Positions 34,772 through 43,074 of a stretch of 64,000 nt of DNA are shown piece after piece. The stretch is from Cytobacillus sp. NJ13 (GTDB lineage Bacteria > Bacillota > Bacilli > Bacillales > Cytobacillaceae): NCBI GenBank assembly GCA_030348385.1, contig JAUCFP010000006.1, forward strand, positions 806,001-870,000, in the 5' to 3' direction. Every line of letters begins with the position of its first letter. Within the stretch, counting starts at the first letter, position 1. The notes beneath the pieces are model-generated. The model saw only the letters and a program-made list of their open reading frames with translations, did not search any database and was not told the DNA's origin. A program made the translations under genes and the position numbers.

Positions 34772-35593
34772 ATGTCTAAGAATCTGGAAGCATTCAGCGG
34801 GGATAAGACTTACAGTGAACCGGTTTATCTTCAGGTTGAAGGAGAAATTGCATTCATATGCTTCAACCGGCCGGATAAAAGGAATGCCCTAAGTCATGAA
34901 ATCTGGTTAAGGATTCCACAGCTTATTGAGGAATGCGAAAATGATGCCAATGTAAAAGTAATCATTTTTAAAGGTACTGGATCTGCTGCTTTTTCGGCAG
35001 GCGCAGATATCAGCGAATTTAAGACTTTAAGGTATACCGCAGAAGGCGCTGAAAAGTATAACAAGGCTACGATGATAGCAGAAAAATCAATCATGGATGC
35101 ATCAAAGCCAACGATTGCCATGATACAGGGTTTTTGTGTTGGCGGCGGATGTGAAATTGCGGTTGCCTGTGATTTTAGATTCTCTGATGAACAGGGCAAG
35201 TTCGGCATTACTCCAGCAAAACTTGGCCTAGTATACAATACACCGGGAACCAAAAATGTTGTAGATCTTGTCGGCCCGGCGAAAGCCAAAGATATTCTTT
35301 ACACAGGAAGGCTTTTGGATACAGGAGAAGCGTATCGGATAGGTCTCATCGATCGGATATATCCTGCAGAATCCATTAAGGAGGAAACGGTCAGATATGC
35401 AGAGTTAATTTGCAGAAATGCTCAGCTGTCAGTCAGGGGTTCAAAAAAAATCATTAATGAAGTGCTTGCCGGAGCCATTGAAGATTCACCTGCAACAGCC
35501 GAGCTTGTTATTGACTCGTTTCTTTCGGAGGATTATCGGGAAGGGGTGCGTTCATTTTTGGAAAAACGGAAGCCTGATTTTAAATATTCTTAA
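34772..35593 (+). CDS. enoyl-CoA hydratase/isomerase family protein with one catalytic Glu
   Basis: 273 aa. Crotonase fold: FNRPDKRNALS, AFSAGADISEF (oxyanion hole) and GFCVGGGCEIAVACDFR (Glu128, the first catalytic Glu of hydratases). In the segment that normally gives the second Glu (FGxPExxLG) the sequence is FGITPAKLGLVYNTPGT, with no Glu. Hydration needs both in the classical mechanism, so isomerase, dehalogenase-like or another crotonase reaction is possible. Co-transcribed with the CoA-transferase. Confidence 0.87.
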   Translation: MSKNLEAFSGDKTYSEPVYLQVEGEIAFICFNRPDKRNALSHEIWLRIPQLIEECENDANVKVIIFKGTGSAAFSAGADISEFKTLRYTAEGAEKYNKATMIAEKSIMDASKPTIAMIQGFCVGGGCEIAVACDFRFSDEQGKFGITPAKLGLVYNTPGTKNVVDLVGPAKAKDILYTGRLLDTGEAYRIGLIDRIYPAESIKEETVRYAELICRNAQLSVRGSKKIINEVLAGAIEDSPATAELVIDSFLSEDYREGVRSFLEKRKPDFKYS

Positions 35594-35677
35594 GTGGATA
35601 GGGAATGAAGTGTGATCAAAATCGCAGGGAGGCTCACAGCCTCCTCCAATTAAATTGAATTTTTGGGGGGATAAGAG

Positions 35678-36184
35678 ATGCAGCTGGAACGAAATCTTTC
35701 GATTATCATGATCGTTTTTTCATCTTTTTTTCTGGTTATGTCACTCCAGGTGGAAAATAGGACAGGGAATTTCATTTCTGCAGGAACATGGCCAGCAGCT
35801 TTAATGATCCTAATGCTAATTCTATCGGTTATCCTGCTGATGAGGGCTCTAAAGGTGAATAACGTTCCGAATATAAAGGGTAATGACAATGATTCAGCAG
35901 ATGCAGATAATGAAGAGCAGCTCGTTCATCCGAAAAAGTTCTTCCTCTTGTTTGCAGTTCTTGCAATCTATATCTTTTTTCTTGGTTATGTTGGTTTTAT
36001 TGCTGCGACGATTCTGGGGATTTTTGTGATGGCGCTTTTGTTTGGAATGAAAAGCTATATTCGAGCTCTGCTGACAGGTATTCTGGCAACTGCCGGTTCT
36101 ATCGTGCTGTTTCCCATTTTATTGAATTTGCCTTTCCCGCGGGGAACCGGGATTTTTTATTCACTTAGCTTGCTGTTTTATTAA
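35678..36184 (+). CDS. tctB: TctB, small membrane subunit of tripartite tricarboxylate transporter
   Basis: 168 aa, GGGGGGAT upstream. Four hydrophobic helices with a polar Asp/Asn/Glu-rich loop in the middle (NIKGNDNDSADADNEEQ), typical of TctB. It precedes tctA by 30 bases. Confidence 0.85.
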   Translation: MQLERNLSIIMIVFSSFFLVMSLQVENRTGNFISAGTWPAALMILMLILSVILLMRALKVNNVPNIKGNDNDSADADNEEQLVHPKKFFLLFAVLAIYIFFLGYVGFIAATILGIFVMALLFGMKSYIRALLTGILATAGSIVLFPILLNLPFPRGTGIFYSLSLLFY

Positions 36185-36214
36185 TAGCCAACTTTAATAA
36201 AAGAGGTGAACGGA

Positions 36215-37726
36215 ATGATAGAAGGACTTTTAGGCGGTTTTGGCAATCTTTTTGAGCCTTTTAATTTTTTCATTCTTATGGTCGGTGTCCTGCTTGGTTT
36301 CATTGGTGGAGGGATCCCGGGTATAAGCGGAACCATGCTGGTCATAATCCTTCTTCCTGTCAGTTATGCAATGGATCCGGCTGCAGCATTTTTGCTGCTG
36401 ACCTCCATTTATGCCACATCTGTTTTTTCAGGGTCCATAAGCGCTATTCTGTTTAGAACCCCAGGCACACCAGAAGCGGTGGCAACGGTTTTCGACGGGT
36501 ATCCCATGGCCAAGAAGGGGGAAGGGGGAAAAGCCCTTGGCATTTCCATCTTCAGTTCCGCCACAGGGGGTGTTTTTGGAACGCTGGTATTAATCTTTTT
36601 GACGCCGCTGCTTGCCTCTTTTGCTCTTAGATTTTCGTCCCCGGAGTATTTTGCATTGGCACTAATGGGTCTGACGGTAGTAGCTTCTTTGAGTGCAGGC
36701 AATCTGGTTAAAGGATTCATTGGTGTTTCCTTCGGTTTGTTCATTGCCACTATTGGCATCGATACAATGACTGGTGTGCCAAGATTTACATTCGGTTCAG
36801 GACAGTTAATGTCGGGAATTGACTTTATCCCTGTTCTGATTGGATTATTCGCCATTTCAGAGGTGCTGAGAAGAGTCCAGCAGGTCCACAAGGTGAATGT
36901 AAAGCAAAAAGTGAGTTCCGAACTTCCAAACTGGAATGTCATGAAACGAATTTCTGGCGTCGTTGGACGTTCTTCCTTATTAGGTGTGTTTATTGGAATC
37001 CTTCCGGGAATAGGTGCAACTACTGCAGCCATGCTCAGCTACAGTGAGGCTGCCAGGTGGTCAAAAAGATCTAAAGAATTTGGAACTGGAATTCCAGAAG
37101 GAGTAGCTGCACCTGAATCTGCCAATAATGCAGCAGCAATGGGTGCCATGGTGCCATTGCTTTCTCTGGGAATTCCGGGCAGCGCGACAACCGCTATACT
37201 GCTCGGCGCTTTTATTCTGCATGGAATTCAGCCGGGGCCTTTGATGTTTTCCACACAAGGTTCTCTCATTTATACCATCCTGATGGGACTTCTTGTTGCC
37301 AACTTGCTGATTTTAGTTATTGCCAAACCGTTTATTTCGGTATTCTCTAAGATTTTGCAAGTGCCCTACACAATCATTGGACCACTCATCGTTCTCTTTT
37401 GTATTGTTGGCACATTCGCAGTCAGGAATTCGATTTTTGATGTTGCTATGATGCTGGTATTCGGAATTATCGGCTACTATCTGGAAAACGCCAAATTTCC
37501 GCTGGCACCTATCGTGCTTGGCGTTGTGCTCGGTCCCATTGCTGAAGACCAGTTCAGAAGGGCCATGCAGATGTCCAACAATGATATTTCCATCTTCTTC
37601 ACAAGGCCGATTGCCTTAACCTTCATTGTCCTATCCATCATCAGTATATTGTATCCATTCATTAATAAGTGGATTAAGAAGCGCAGAAACAATGCAAGCG
37701 GTACAGATCAAACTGTAGCTTCTTAA
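36215..37726 (+). CDS. tctA: TctA, large membrane subunit of tripartite tricarboxylate transporter
   Basis: 503 aa from ATG 36215, since AGAGGTGA (36202-36208) sits ahead of it and overlaps the alternative GTG 36206. A multi-spanning protein with the duplicated Gly/Pro signatures GFIGGGIPGISGTMLVIILLP and GVFIGILPGIGATTAAMLSY, and PLLSLGIPGSATTAILLGAF. It provides the cation-coupled transport path for the TctC ligand. Confidence 0.92.
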   Translation: MIEGLLGGFGNLFEPFNFFILMVGVLLGFIGGGIPGISGTMLVIILLPVSYAMDPAAAFLLLTSIYATSVFSGSISAILFRTPGTPEAVATVFDGYPMAKKGEGGKALGISIFSSATGGVFGTLVLIFLTPLLASFALRFSSPEYFALALMGLTVVASLSAGNLVKGFIGVSFGLFIATIGIDTMTGVPRFTFGSGQLMSGIDFIPVLIGLFAISEVLRRVQQVHKVNVKQKVSSELPNWNVMKRISGVVGRSSLLGVFIGILPGIGATTAAMLSYSEAARWSKRSKEFGTGIPEGVAAPESANNAAAMGAMVPLLSLGIPGSATTAILLGAFILHGIQPGPLMFSTQGSLIYTILMGLLVANLLILVIAKPFISVFSKILQVPYTIIGPLIVLFCIVGTFAVRNSIFDVAMMLVFGIIGYYLENAKFPLAPIVLGVVLGPIAEDQFRRAMQMSNNDISIFFTRPIALTFIVLSIISILYPFINKWIKKRRNNASGTDQTVAS

Positions 37727-37744
37727 GAAGGAGGTGTTCCGGAA

Positions 37745-38287
37745 ATGATCTTTGATTTTGAAGGACTGAAGCCAGACGTTCATGAAACTGTCTATTTGGC
37801 ACCTAACACCTATATCATCGGCAATGTAAAACTGGAGGCTGATGTATCCATTTGGTTCAATTCTGTGCTGCGCGGGGACAATGATTCCATTCGTATTGGA
37901 AGGGGCACCAATGTACAGGAGGGAACAATGATTCATGTGGATGAAGGTTACCCTGTCAGCATTGGACAAAATGTCACAATCGGCCATAATTGTGTGATTC
38001 ATGGATGCACCATTGAAGATGGTGCCCTGATCGGCATGGGAGCGATTATACTTAACGGTGCCATCATTAAGAAAGGTGCCGTCATAGCTGCTGGAGCAGT
38101 AGTCGGTGAAAATAGAGTGATTGAGAAAAACATCCTTGCAGCCGGCGTTCCCGCAAAAGCGTTAAAGCCGGTTAAGGAGGAACTGCATGAGCGTATCCTT
38201 GCAGGGGCAGAATTTTATCAAAAAAACGCTGTGAAATTTCGCCGGGCTGGTATTGCTTCTGGGATGATTGATGCAAAAATGAAGTAA
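37745..38287 (+). CDS. gamma-carbonic-anhydrase-like hexapeptide protein (YrdA/CaiE/PaaY type)
   Basis: 180 aa, AAGGAGGTG upstream. Left-handed beta-helix repeats: ADVSIWFNSVLRGDNDSIRIG, TMIHVDEGYPV, NVTIGHNCVIHGCTIEDGALIGMGA, then AGVPAKALKPV. Metal-binding His are seen at IHVD and IGHNCVIHG. Members near CoA-transferase and crotonase genes (CaiE, PaaY) have been linked to CoA-thioester or cofactor housekeeping. Last gene of the operon. Confidence 0.88.
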   Translation: MIFDFEGLKPDVHETVYLAPNTYIIGNVKLEADVSIWFNSVLRGDNDSIRIGRGTNVQEGTMIHVDEGYPVSIGQNVTIGHNCVIHGCTIEDGALIGMGAIILNGAIIKKGAVIAAGAVVGENRVIEKNILAAGVPAKALKPVKEELHERILAGAEFYQKNAVKFRRAGIASGMIDAKMK

Positions 38288-38300
38288 TTTTTAAAAGCAT

Positions 38301-38363
38301 GAGCTAAAGACAAAGGATTTCCAGAAGGTTCTATGGAAGTCTATACTGTCTTCAGCTCTTTTT
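38301..38363 (+). terminator. terminator after the gamma-CA-like gene
   Basis: GAGCT-aa-AGAC (38301-38311) pairs with GTCT-tc-AGCTC (38348-38358), followed by a T run. The loop is long. Confidence 0.5.
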
Positions 38364-38439
38364 AGTTTAAGGTTATGGTTCAGTTAGAAAAGAATGGCTG
38401 ATTCCGTAAGGTTGTTGCTATTTGTATATTATTTGCTGA

Positions 38440-38568
38440 GTTGATTGCAGCGGAAGGTGCGAGACTCCTGCGGGAGTAGCGGGATAGGTGAGACCCCGCA
38501 GACGCGGAGCGTCGAGGAGGCTCACCGCCCGCCCCGCGGAAAGCGAGCAGCCTGGAGCGGAAATCAAC
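38440..38568. repeat. GC-rich Bacillaceae-type intergenic repeat
   Basis: A 129-bp GC-rich island in AT-rich surroundings, bounded by GTTGATT (38440) and AATCAAC (38562-38568). Inside are GGTGCGAGACTCCTGCGGG, GGTGAGACCCCGCAG and GAGGCTCACCGCCCGCC, which can fold into nested stems (GGTGAG/CTCACC, CTGCGGG/CCGCAG). I recognise the wording from many Bacillaceae intergenic repeats. It lies just upstream of the ABC ATPase and is the source of a spurious 64-residue N-terminal extension of that frame. Confidence 0.75.
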
Positions 38569-38636
38569 GGACAACATTGATAGGCGAAAACAACAATTTA
38601 TACGAAAAGAGCCAAAAGAATAGAAGGAGGATAAAA

Positions 38637-39470
38637 ATGAGTCATGAGAAGTGCAGCAGTATTATCTCACTGGATAAGATAAGCTGGAAAAGAAACGGAA
38701 AGCAGATACTGAACAAAGTTTCATGGAATGTCAGAAAAGGAGAACATTGGGCCCTATTAGGCTTGAATGGATCAGGGAAAACAACGATTCTGCAGATGAT
38801 TACCGGCTATCTGTGGCCTAATGGCGGGCAAGTTTCAGTATTAGGAAATCTTTATGGCAAGACGAATATACCAGAGCTTAGAAAATCCATCGGCTGGGTA
38901 AGCACGTCGCTGGACGATAAATTTCAATTCCGTCCATCAGAAACTGCCCTTGAAATTGTCTTGAGCGGAAGATTTGCCTCGATAGGCCTTTATCAAGAAA
39001 TAACACAGCAGGACCTGGATAAAGCAAAGGACTTAATGCATCAGTTCAATATTAGCCATGTTCAGGATCAAACTCTCACATCCCTCTCACAGGGTGAAAA
39101 ACGAAAAGCAATGATTGCAAGAGCCTTAATGGCTTCACCAAGGCTGCTTATTCTCGATGAACCATGCAATGGGCTTGATATCTATTCGCAGGAAGAATTG
39201 CTTCGCTCGATTGAAAAAATGGCTGCTCAGCCGGATGGTCCCACGATCATTTATGTTACCCATCATATTGGGGAAATTGTACCTTCCATAACCCATGCCA
39301 TGCTGCTGAAGGGAGGAAACGTCATTTCACAAGGCAAAAAAAGAGAAACATTGACGGATTCGCTCCTTGAAGAAACATTCCGTGTACCAATAACAGTAGA
39401 GTGGGAAAATGGGCGTCCTTGGGTACGGGTAAAAGTCGCATCCCAGTTTATCGGAGCAGGAAACCGATGA
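38637..39470 (+). CDS. ABC transporter ATP-binding protein (YlmA-like)
   Basis: 277 aa from ATG 38637 with AGAAGGAGG ahead; the frame runs further upstream only through the GC-rich repeat. Walker A GLNGSGKTT, Q-loop, signature LSQGEKRKAMIARAL, Walker B LLILDEPCNGLD and switch His in YVTHH. No permease or binding-protein gene is adjacent. Similar stand-alone ATPases (YlmA; ModF-like) have no firmly known substrate. Confidence 0.87.
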   Translation: MSHEKCSSIISLDKISWKRNGKQILNKVSWNVRKGEHWALLGLNGSGKTTILQMITGYLWPNGGQVSVLGNLYGKTNIPELRKSIGWVSTSLDDKFQFRPSETALEIVLSGRFASIGLYQEITQQDLDKAKDLMHQFNISHVQDQTLTSLSQGEKRKAMIARALMASPRLLILDEPCNGLDIYSQEELLRSIEKMAAQPDGPTIIYVTHHIGEIVPSITHAMLLKGGNVISQGKKRETLTDSLLEETFRVPITVEWENGRPWVRVKVASQFIGAGNR

Positions 39471-39567
39471 AAACTATTTGCCTCGCAAAATGGCAAACGG
39501 TTGATTTTTACCAAATTGTCCTTCATTATATGAAGATATCTTATACATAAATAATGGAGGAATGGTC

Positions 39568-40554
39568 TTGGTTCGTTTCGGTTTAGTAGGCACTAACTGG
39601 ATTACAGAAAGATTTTTAAAAGCGGCACTGCAGGCAGAAGATTTTCAGCTGGCTGCTGTTTATTCACGTACAGAAGAAAAAGCAAAAGAATTTGCAGGCA
39701 AATATGGTGTGGAGAGGACTTTTACTGATTTAAAAACAATGGCCGCAAGCGGTGAAATCGACGCCGTTTATATTGCGAGCCCGAATTCCCTGCATGCTGA
39801 TCAGGCGGTCATATTTATGGAAAACAAAGTTCATGTTTTATGTGAAAAGCCGATAGCTTCTAATACAAAGGAATTGCAAACCATGATTGCAGCAGCCAGG
39901 GAAAACAGCGTTCTTCTTATGGAAGCCTTAAAGTCTACCTTTATGCCTAATTTTTTGGCTGTAAAAGAAAATCTCCATAAAATCGGACAGGTACGCAGGT
40001 ATTTTGCAAGCTTTTGCCAATATTCTTCCCGTTATGATGCATACAGGCAGGGAACCGTGCTGAATGCATTCAATCCAGATTTTTCGAATGGTTCACTTAT
40101 GGATATAGGGATTTACTGTGTGTATCCGCTTGTGGCTTTATTCGGTAAACCAGAGGAGATTAAAGCAGCAGGCTATATGCTGGAATCTGGAGTCGATGGG
40201 GAAGGAAGCCTTGTCCTTAAATACCCTGGCATGGATGCGGTCATCATGTACAGCAAAATAACCAATTCCAGTCTGCCTGCAGAAATTCAAGGGGAAGAGG
40301 GAAATATCGTTATAGATAAAATAAGTGCACCTGAAAAAGTTGAATTGCATTATCGGAACGGAGAGAGGGAGGATCTCACTCAGGACCAATTAAGTGATTC
40401 TATGTATTACGAAGCCAAAGAATTCATCCGTTTGGTTCAGGCTGGAAAGACAGAATCGGATATCAACTCCTTCGCTAACTCCATGATCACAATGGAGATC
40501 ATGGAAGAAGCTCGAAGGCAAATTGGTGTTGTCTACCCGGCAGATCGAAAGTAA
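39568..40554 (+). CDS. Gfo/Idh/MocA-family oxidoreductase
   Basis: 328 aa from TTG 39568: GGAGG (39556-39560) is 7 bases away, whereas ATG 39562 is only 1 base from it. It starts VRFGLVGTNWITERF, giving the NAD(P) motif GLVGTNW, followed by VYSRTEEKAKEFA and the signature CEKPIASN (Lys of the active site), then LMDIGIYCVYPL. A dimeric sugar or inositol-type dehydrogenase; substrate unknown. Followed by its own terminator. Confidence 0.88.
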   Translation: MVRFGLVGTNWITERFLKAALQAEDFQLAAVYSRTEEKAKEFAGKYGVERTFTDLKTMAASGEIDAVYIASPNSLHADQAVIFMENKVHVLCEKPIASNTKELQTMIAAARENSVLLMEALKSTFMPNFLAVKENLHKIGQVRRYFASFCQYSSRYDAYRQGTVLNAFNPDFSNGSLMDIGIYCVYPLVALFGKPEEIKAAGYMLESGVDGEGSLVLKYPGMDAVIMYSKITNSSLPAEIQGEEGNIVIDKISAPEKVELHYRNGEREDLTQDQLSDSMYYEAKEFIRLVQAGKTESDINSFANSMITMEIMEEARRQIGVVYPADRK

Positions 40555-40558
40555 AACG

Positions 40559-40590
40559 AAGGACCGGACATTCTATTGTCCGGTTCTTTT
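40559..40590 (+). terminator. terminator after the Gfo/Idh/MocA gene
   Basis: GGACCGGACA (40561-40570) pairs with TGTCCGGTTC (40577-40586) and a T run. The gap from 40591 to 40816 is AT-rich with no gene. Confidence 0.8.
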
Positions 40591-40816
40591 TAGTTCTTTT
40601 TACATATAAACAAAAGGGATTTTTTGGGATTTTCTTGCTAAATTGGTAATTTTGGATTAATTTTACACACTATTTCGTCATTAAACTACTCTTTTTATAC
40701 TTATTTCGGTATGCGAAATTTGTCAAAAGAATAGGCATCATACTCTATTATCACTCTTCAATTAGTTCACTAGAATTAATAGTGAAAGATAACTATTAAT
40801 TTGGGGGTATGAATTT

Positions 40817-41881
40817 ATGACTTTGAAGAAAAAAGTTCTTTCTGTATCACTATCTGGTTTAATGGCTTTGGGTGCAGTTACAGCAGTGGGGATGCCTGCA
40901 GGTGCCGTAGGGAATGGGCCGGGCACAGGAAATGGATCCATTCAGACTTCCATTCTGCATACATATGATAGTTTAACAGAATATTTGAAGACGCAGGATG
41001 CCAAGCAGGAGGCCATGCAGCTTGAAGTAATCGGCCAGACAGTAAAAGGCCGTGATATTTACATGGCAAAATACATATCCAATCCTGAAAATCCGACGGT
41101 TCTTTTTCTGACTCAGCAGCACGGGAATGAGCAGCTGACAACTGAAGGAGCGATGGAGTTTATTAAGCACCTGGGCACGGGCAAGACAAGCGGGGTCCTT
41201 AAAGATGTCAATATTCTTGTGATACCTATGCTGAACGCGGATGGAGCAATGGGAGATGTGAACTTCTCACTTGACGATTATCTTGCCGATGGCGATCGCC
41301 ATTTAACCCGCTATAATGCAAACCGTGTAGATTTAAATCGGGAACATGATAAAGAACCAAGCAAAATGGAGCCGGAGGCACGTGCTCTCCATGAAAAAGT
41401 GTTCCAAAAATACAAGATCGATTACATGATCGATCTTCATCATCAGGGTACCTTAAGTGAAACAGAAGGAAAGCTGGTATCGGGATCAATTCTTTATCCA
41501 ACTAACAGCAATGTGAAGCCAGAGGTTCTTGAAAAGTCTAAAAAGCTGGGTTCAGTTGTATTTAATGCACTTCACGATACAGGCTGGGGCCATATTGGGA
41601 AATATGTCGGCGGAACAGGTGAAAACATTGGCCGAAACGGTGCAGCTGTCCGTTATGACATTTCCACCCTGCTTTTTGAAATGCGCGGAATGTCCGACCA
41701 CAACTATGAGCCTTATGCCCTTGGACAAAAGAGCAATGGTTATCTCATCAAGCAGACAATCACAACACTCGATGCGACAGTAAAAGCAATAGCAGATGGT
41801 TCAATCAATTCTGCTGACACAAGCTTCTGGGATACTTTGCCTGAACAGACAACAAGACAAAACGAAGAAGCTGATGAGTAA
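40817..41881 (+). CDS. secreted M14-family metallocarboxypeptidase
   Basis: 354 aa; ATG 40817 behind GGGGGT. Signal peptide MTLKKKVLSVSLSGLMALG to about MPAGA. Zinc motifs QQHGNEQLTTEGA (HxxE) and YMIDLHHQG, DLNREHD and catalytic Glu in LLFEMRGMSD. Predicted extracellular carboxypeptidase or peptidoglycan peptide hydrolase. Only motif-level similarity to the M14 protein at 1-1281. Single-gene unit. Confidence 0.88.
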   Translation: MTLKKKVLSVSLSGLMALGAVTAVGMPAGAVGNGPGTGNGSIQTSILHTYDSLTEYLKTQDAKQEAMQLEVIGQTVKGRDIYMAKYISNPENPTVLFLTQQHGNEQLTTEGAMEFIKHLGTGKTSGVLKDVNILVIPMLNADGAMGDVNFSLDDYLADGDRHLTRYNANRVDLNREHDKEPSKMEPEARALHEKVFQKYKIDYMIDLHHQGTLSETEGKLVSGSILYPTNSNVKPEVLEKSKKLGSVVFNALHDTGWGHIGKYVGGTGENIGRNGAAVRYDISTLLFEMRGMSDHNYEPYALGQKSNGYLIKQTITTLDATVKAIADGSINSADTSFWDTLPEQTTRQNEEADE

Positions 41882-41887
41882 AAGAGC

Positions 41888-41918
41888 TGCATCCCCGGCA
41901 ATTGCCGGGGGTGTTTTT
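41888..41918 (+). terminator. terminator after the second M14 gene
   Basis: CCCCGGC-AATT-GCCGGGG is a perfect stem centred at about 41902, followed by TGTTTTTTG. Confidence 0.85.
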
Positions 41919-41980
41919 TGTTGATATCAGGGAAAAAAAGCCCATTTATCAGATTTTTATAATTTTATTCAAATAAGTTG

Positions 41981-42008
41981 TTGACAATTCCTATGGGTAT
42001 GGTAGGAT
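41981..42008 (+). promoter_or_regulatory. sigma-A promoter of the sulfate assimilation operon
   Basis: TTGACA (41981-41986) with TAGGAT (42003-42008), spacer 16. The leader to the first gene is about 65 bases, too short for a SAM (S-box) riboswitch, and none was seen. Confidence 0.5.
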
Positions 42009-42079
42009 TAATCTCAACATCACAAAAATAAACTAATAAACTTATATTTTCCTATACTTAAAAAAGGAGGCGAGCCTCA

Positions 42080-42238
42080 CTGAAACAGGCTGACTGGGAA
42101 GAGTTATCTGCTCACTTGAAGCAGATGCTCGGGAGCATTAAATTCGGATCGATCACATTGGTCGTCCAGGATGGCAAAGTCATACAACTTGAGAAGAACG
42201 AAAAGGTTCGTCTTCAACCAAATAAGCGCGCTGACTAG
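42080..42238 (+). CDS. YezD-like small protein (DUF2292), probable CTG start
   Basis: 52 codons: KQADWEELSAHLKQML, IKFGSITLVVQDGKVIQLEK and VRLQPNKRAD, ending at TAG 42236. The wording GSITLVVQDGKVIQL is that of DUF2292/YezD proteins, which sit before cysH in Bacilli. No ATG, GTG or TTG lies in frame at the right distance. AGGAGG (42065-42070) stands 9 bases from CTG 42080, so CTG is the likely start. Role unknown, tied to sulfur assimilation by position. Confidence 0.72.
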   Translation: MKQADWEELSAHLKQMLGSIKFGSITLVVQDGKVIQLEKNEKVRLQPNKRAD

Positions 42239-42247
42239 ACAAACTAG

Positions 42248-42299
42248 AGGCGGTTTTTCCACCTGAAAGATTTTTTCAGGCGGGAAAACTGCCTTTTTT
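42248..42299 (+). terminator. terminator or attenuator between yezD-like gene and cysH
   Basis: AGGCGGTTTTTCC with GGAAAACTGCCT forms the outer stem and CCTGAA/TTCAGG the inner one, followed by TTTTTT. As it lies inside the operon it may set the ratio of the small protein to CysH. Confidence 0.7.
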
Positions 42300-42342
42300 G
42301 GTTGAGAAAAAATTTTCAGGAAAGTGAAAGGAGTACTGCAAG

Positions 42343-43059
42343 ATGAGCACTGCAGTGACATATGAAATTTGGAATCAGATTTCTGATGCATTCCCAATTG
42401 ATGATAAATTAAAAGGCGCCCGCAATGTATTGGAATGGGCCTATACAAATTACCAAGAAGACAAGATTGTCTATGCATCGAGTTTCGGAGCAGAAGCCAT
42501 TGTGCTGATTGACTTAATCCAGGAAATCAAACCTGATGCACATATTGTCTTTTTGGACACCGGGCTTCACTTCCTCGAAACCTATGAAGTGATTGATAAA
42601 ATCGAGGCGCGTTTCCCCTCGCTTAGGATTGAGCGGAAAGAGCCCAGGCTGACACTGGACCAGCAGGCTGCAGAATATGGTTCGGCACTTTGGAAAAGGG
42701 AGCCTAATTCATGCTGCCAGATCCGCAAAGTGATTCCATTAAGAGAAGCGATAACACCGAAGCAGGCTTGGATCTCTGGCCTTCGTCGTGAGCAATCGCC
42801 GACAAGAGCGAATACTCATTTCCTTAACAGGGATGAAAAGTTCAAGAATATCAAAATCTGCCCGCTGATTCACTGGACATGGGATGAAGTTTGGGCCTAT
42901 ATCAGGGAAAAAGACCTGCCATACAACACCTTGCATGACAATGGATATCCAAGCATCGGCTGTTTTCCCTGTACACAGGCAGTCGATGAAAATGGCGATT
43001 CCCGTGCCGGAAGATGGTCTGGCACAGGCAAAACGGAATGCGGCCTTCACACCAGCTAG
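42343..43059 (+). CDS. cysH: assimilatory APS/PAPS reductase CysH, 4Fe-4S type
   Basis: 238 aa, AAAGGAG upstream. SSFGAEAIVLIDL and FLDTGLHFLETYE form the nucleotide-binding core. Cysteine pairs C124-C125 (SCCQIRKV) and C207/C210 (GCFPCTQ) bind a 4Fe-4S cluster, and the C-terminal ECGLH carries the catalytic Cys. The cluster form is the APS-reducing class, as in B. subtilis. It makes sulfite with thioredoxin. Confidence 0.93.
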   Translation: MSTAVTYEIWNQISDAFPIDDKLKGARNVLEWAYTNYQEDKIVYASSFGAEAIVLIDLIQEIKPDAHIVFLDTGLHFLETYEVIDKIEARFPSLRIERKEPRLTLDQQAAEYGSALWKREPNSCCQIRKVIPLREAITPKQAWISGLRREQSPTRANTHFLNRDEKFKNIKICPLIHWTWDEVWAYIREKDLPYNTLHDNGYPSIGCFPCTQAVDENGDSRAGRWSGTGKTECGLHTS

Positions 43060-43074
43060 AGGGAGGATGATACC

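Noticed and set aside
33532..38287. Assignment as a carnitine (caiBDE) operon
   Set aside because: caiA, caiC and caiT are missing, and TctABC is not a known carnitine carrier; the family similarity is too general.
41986..42079. S-box (SAM) riboswitch before the sulfate operon
   Set aside because: Only about 65-90 bases separate the promoter from the first gene and no S-box core could be found.
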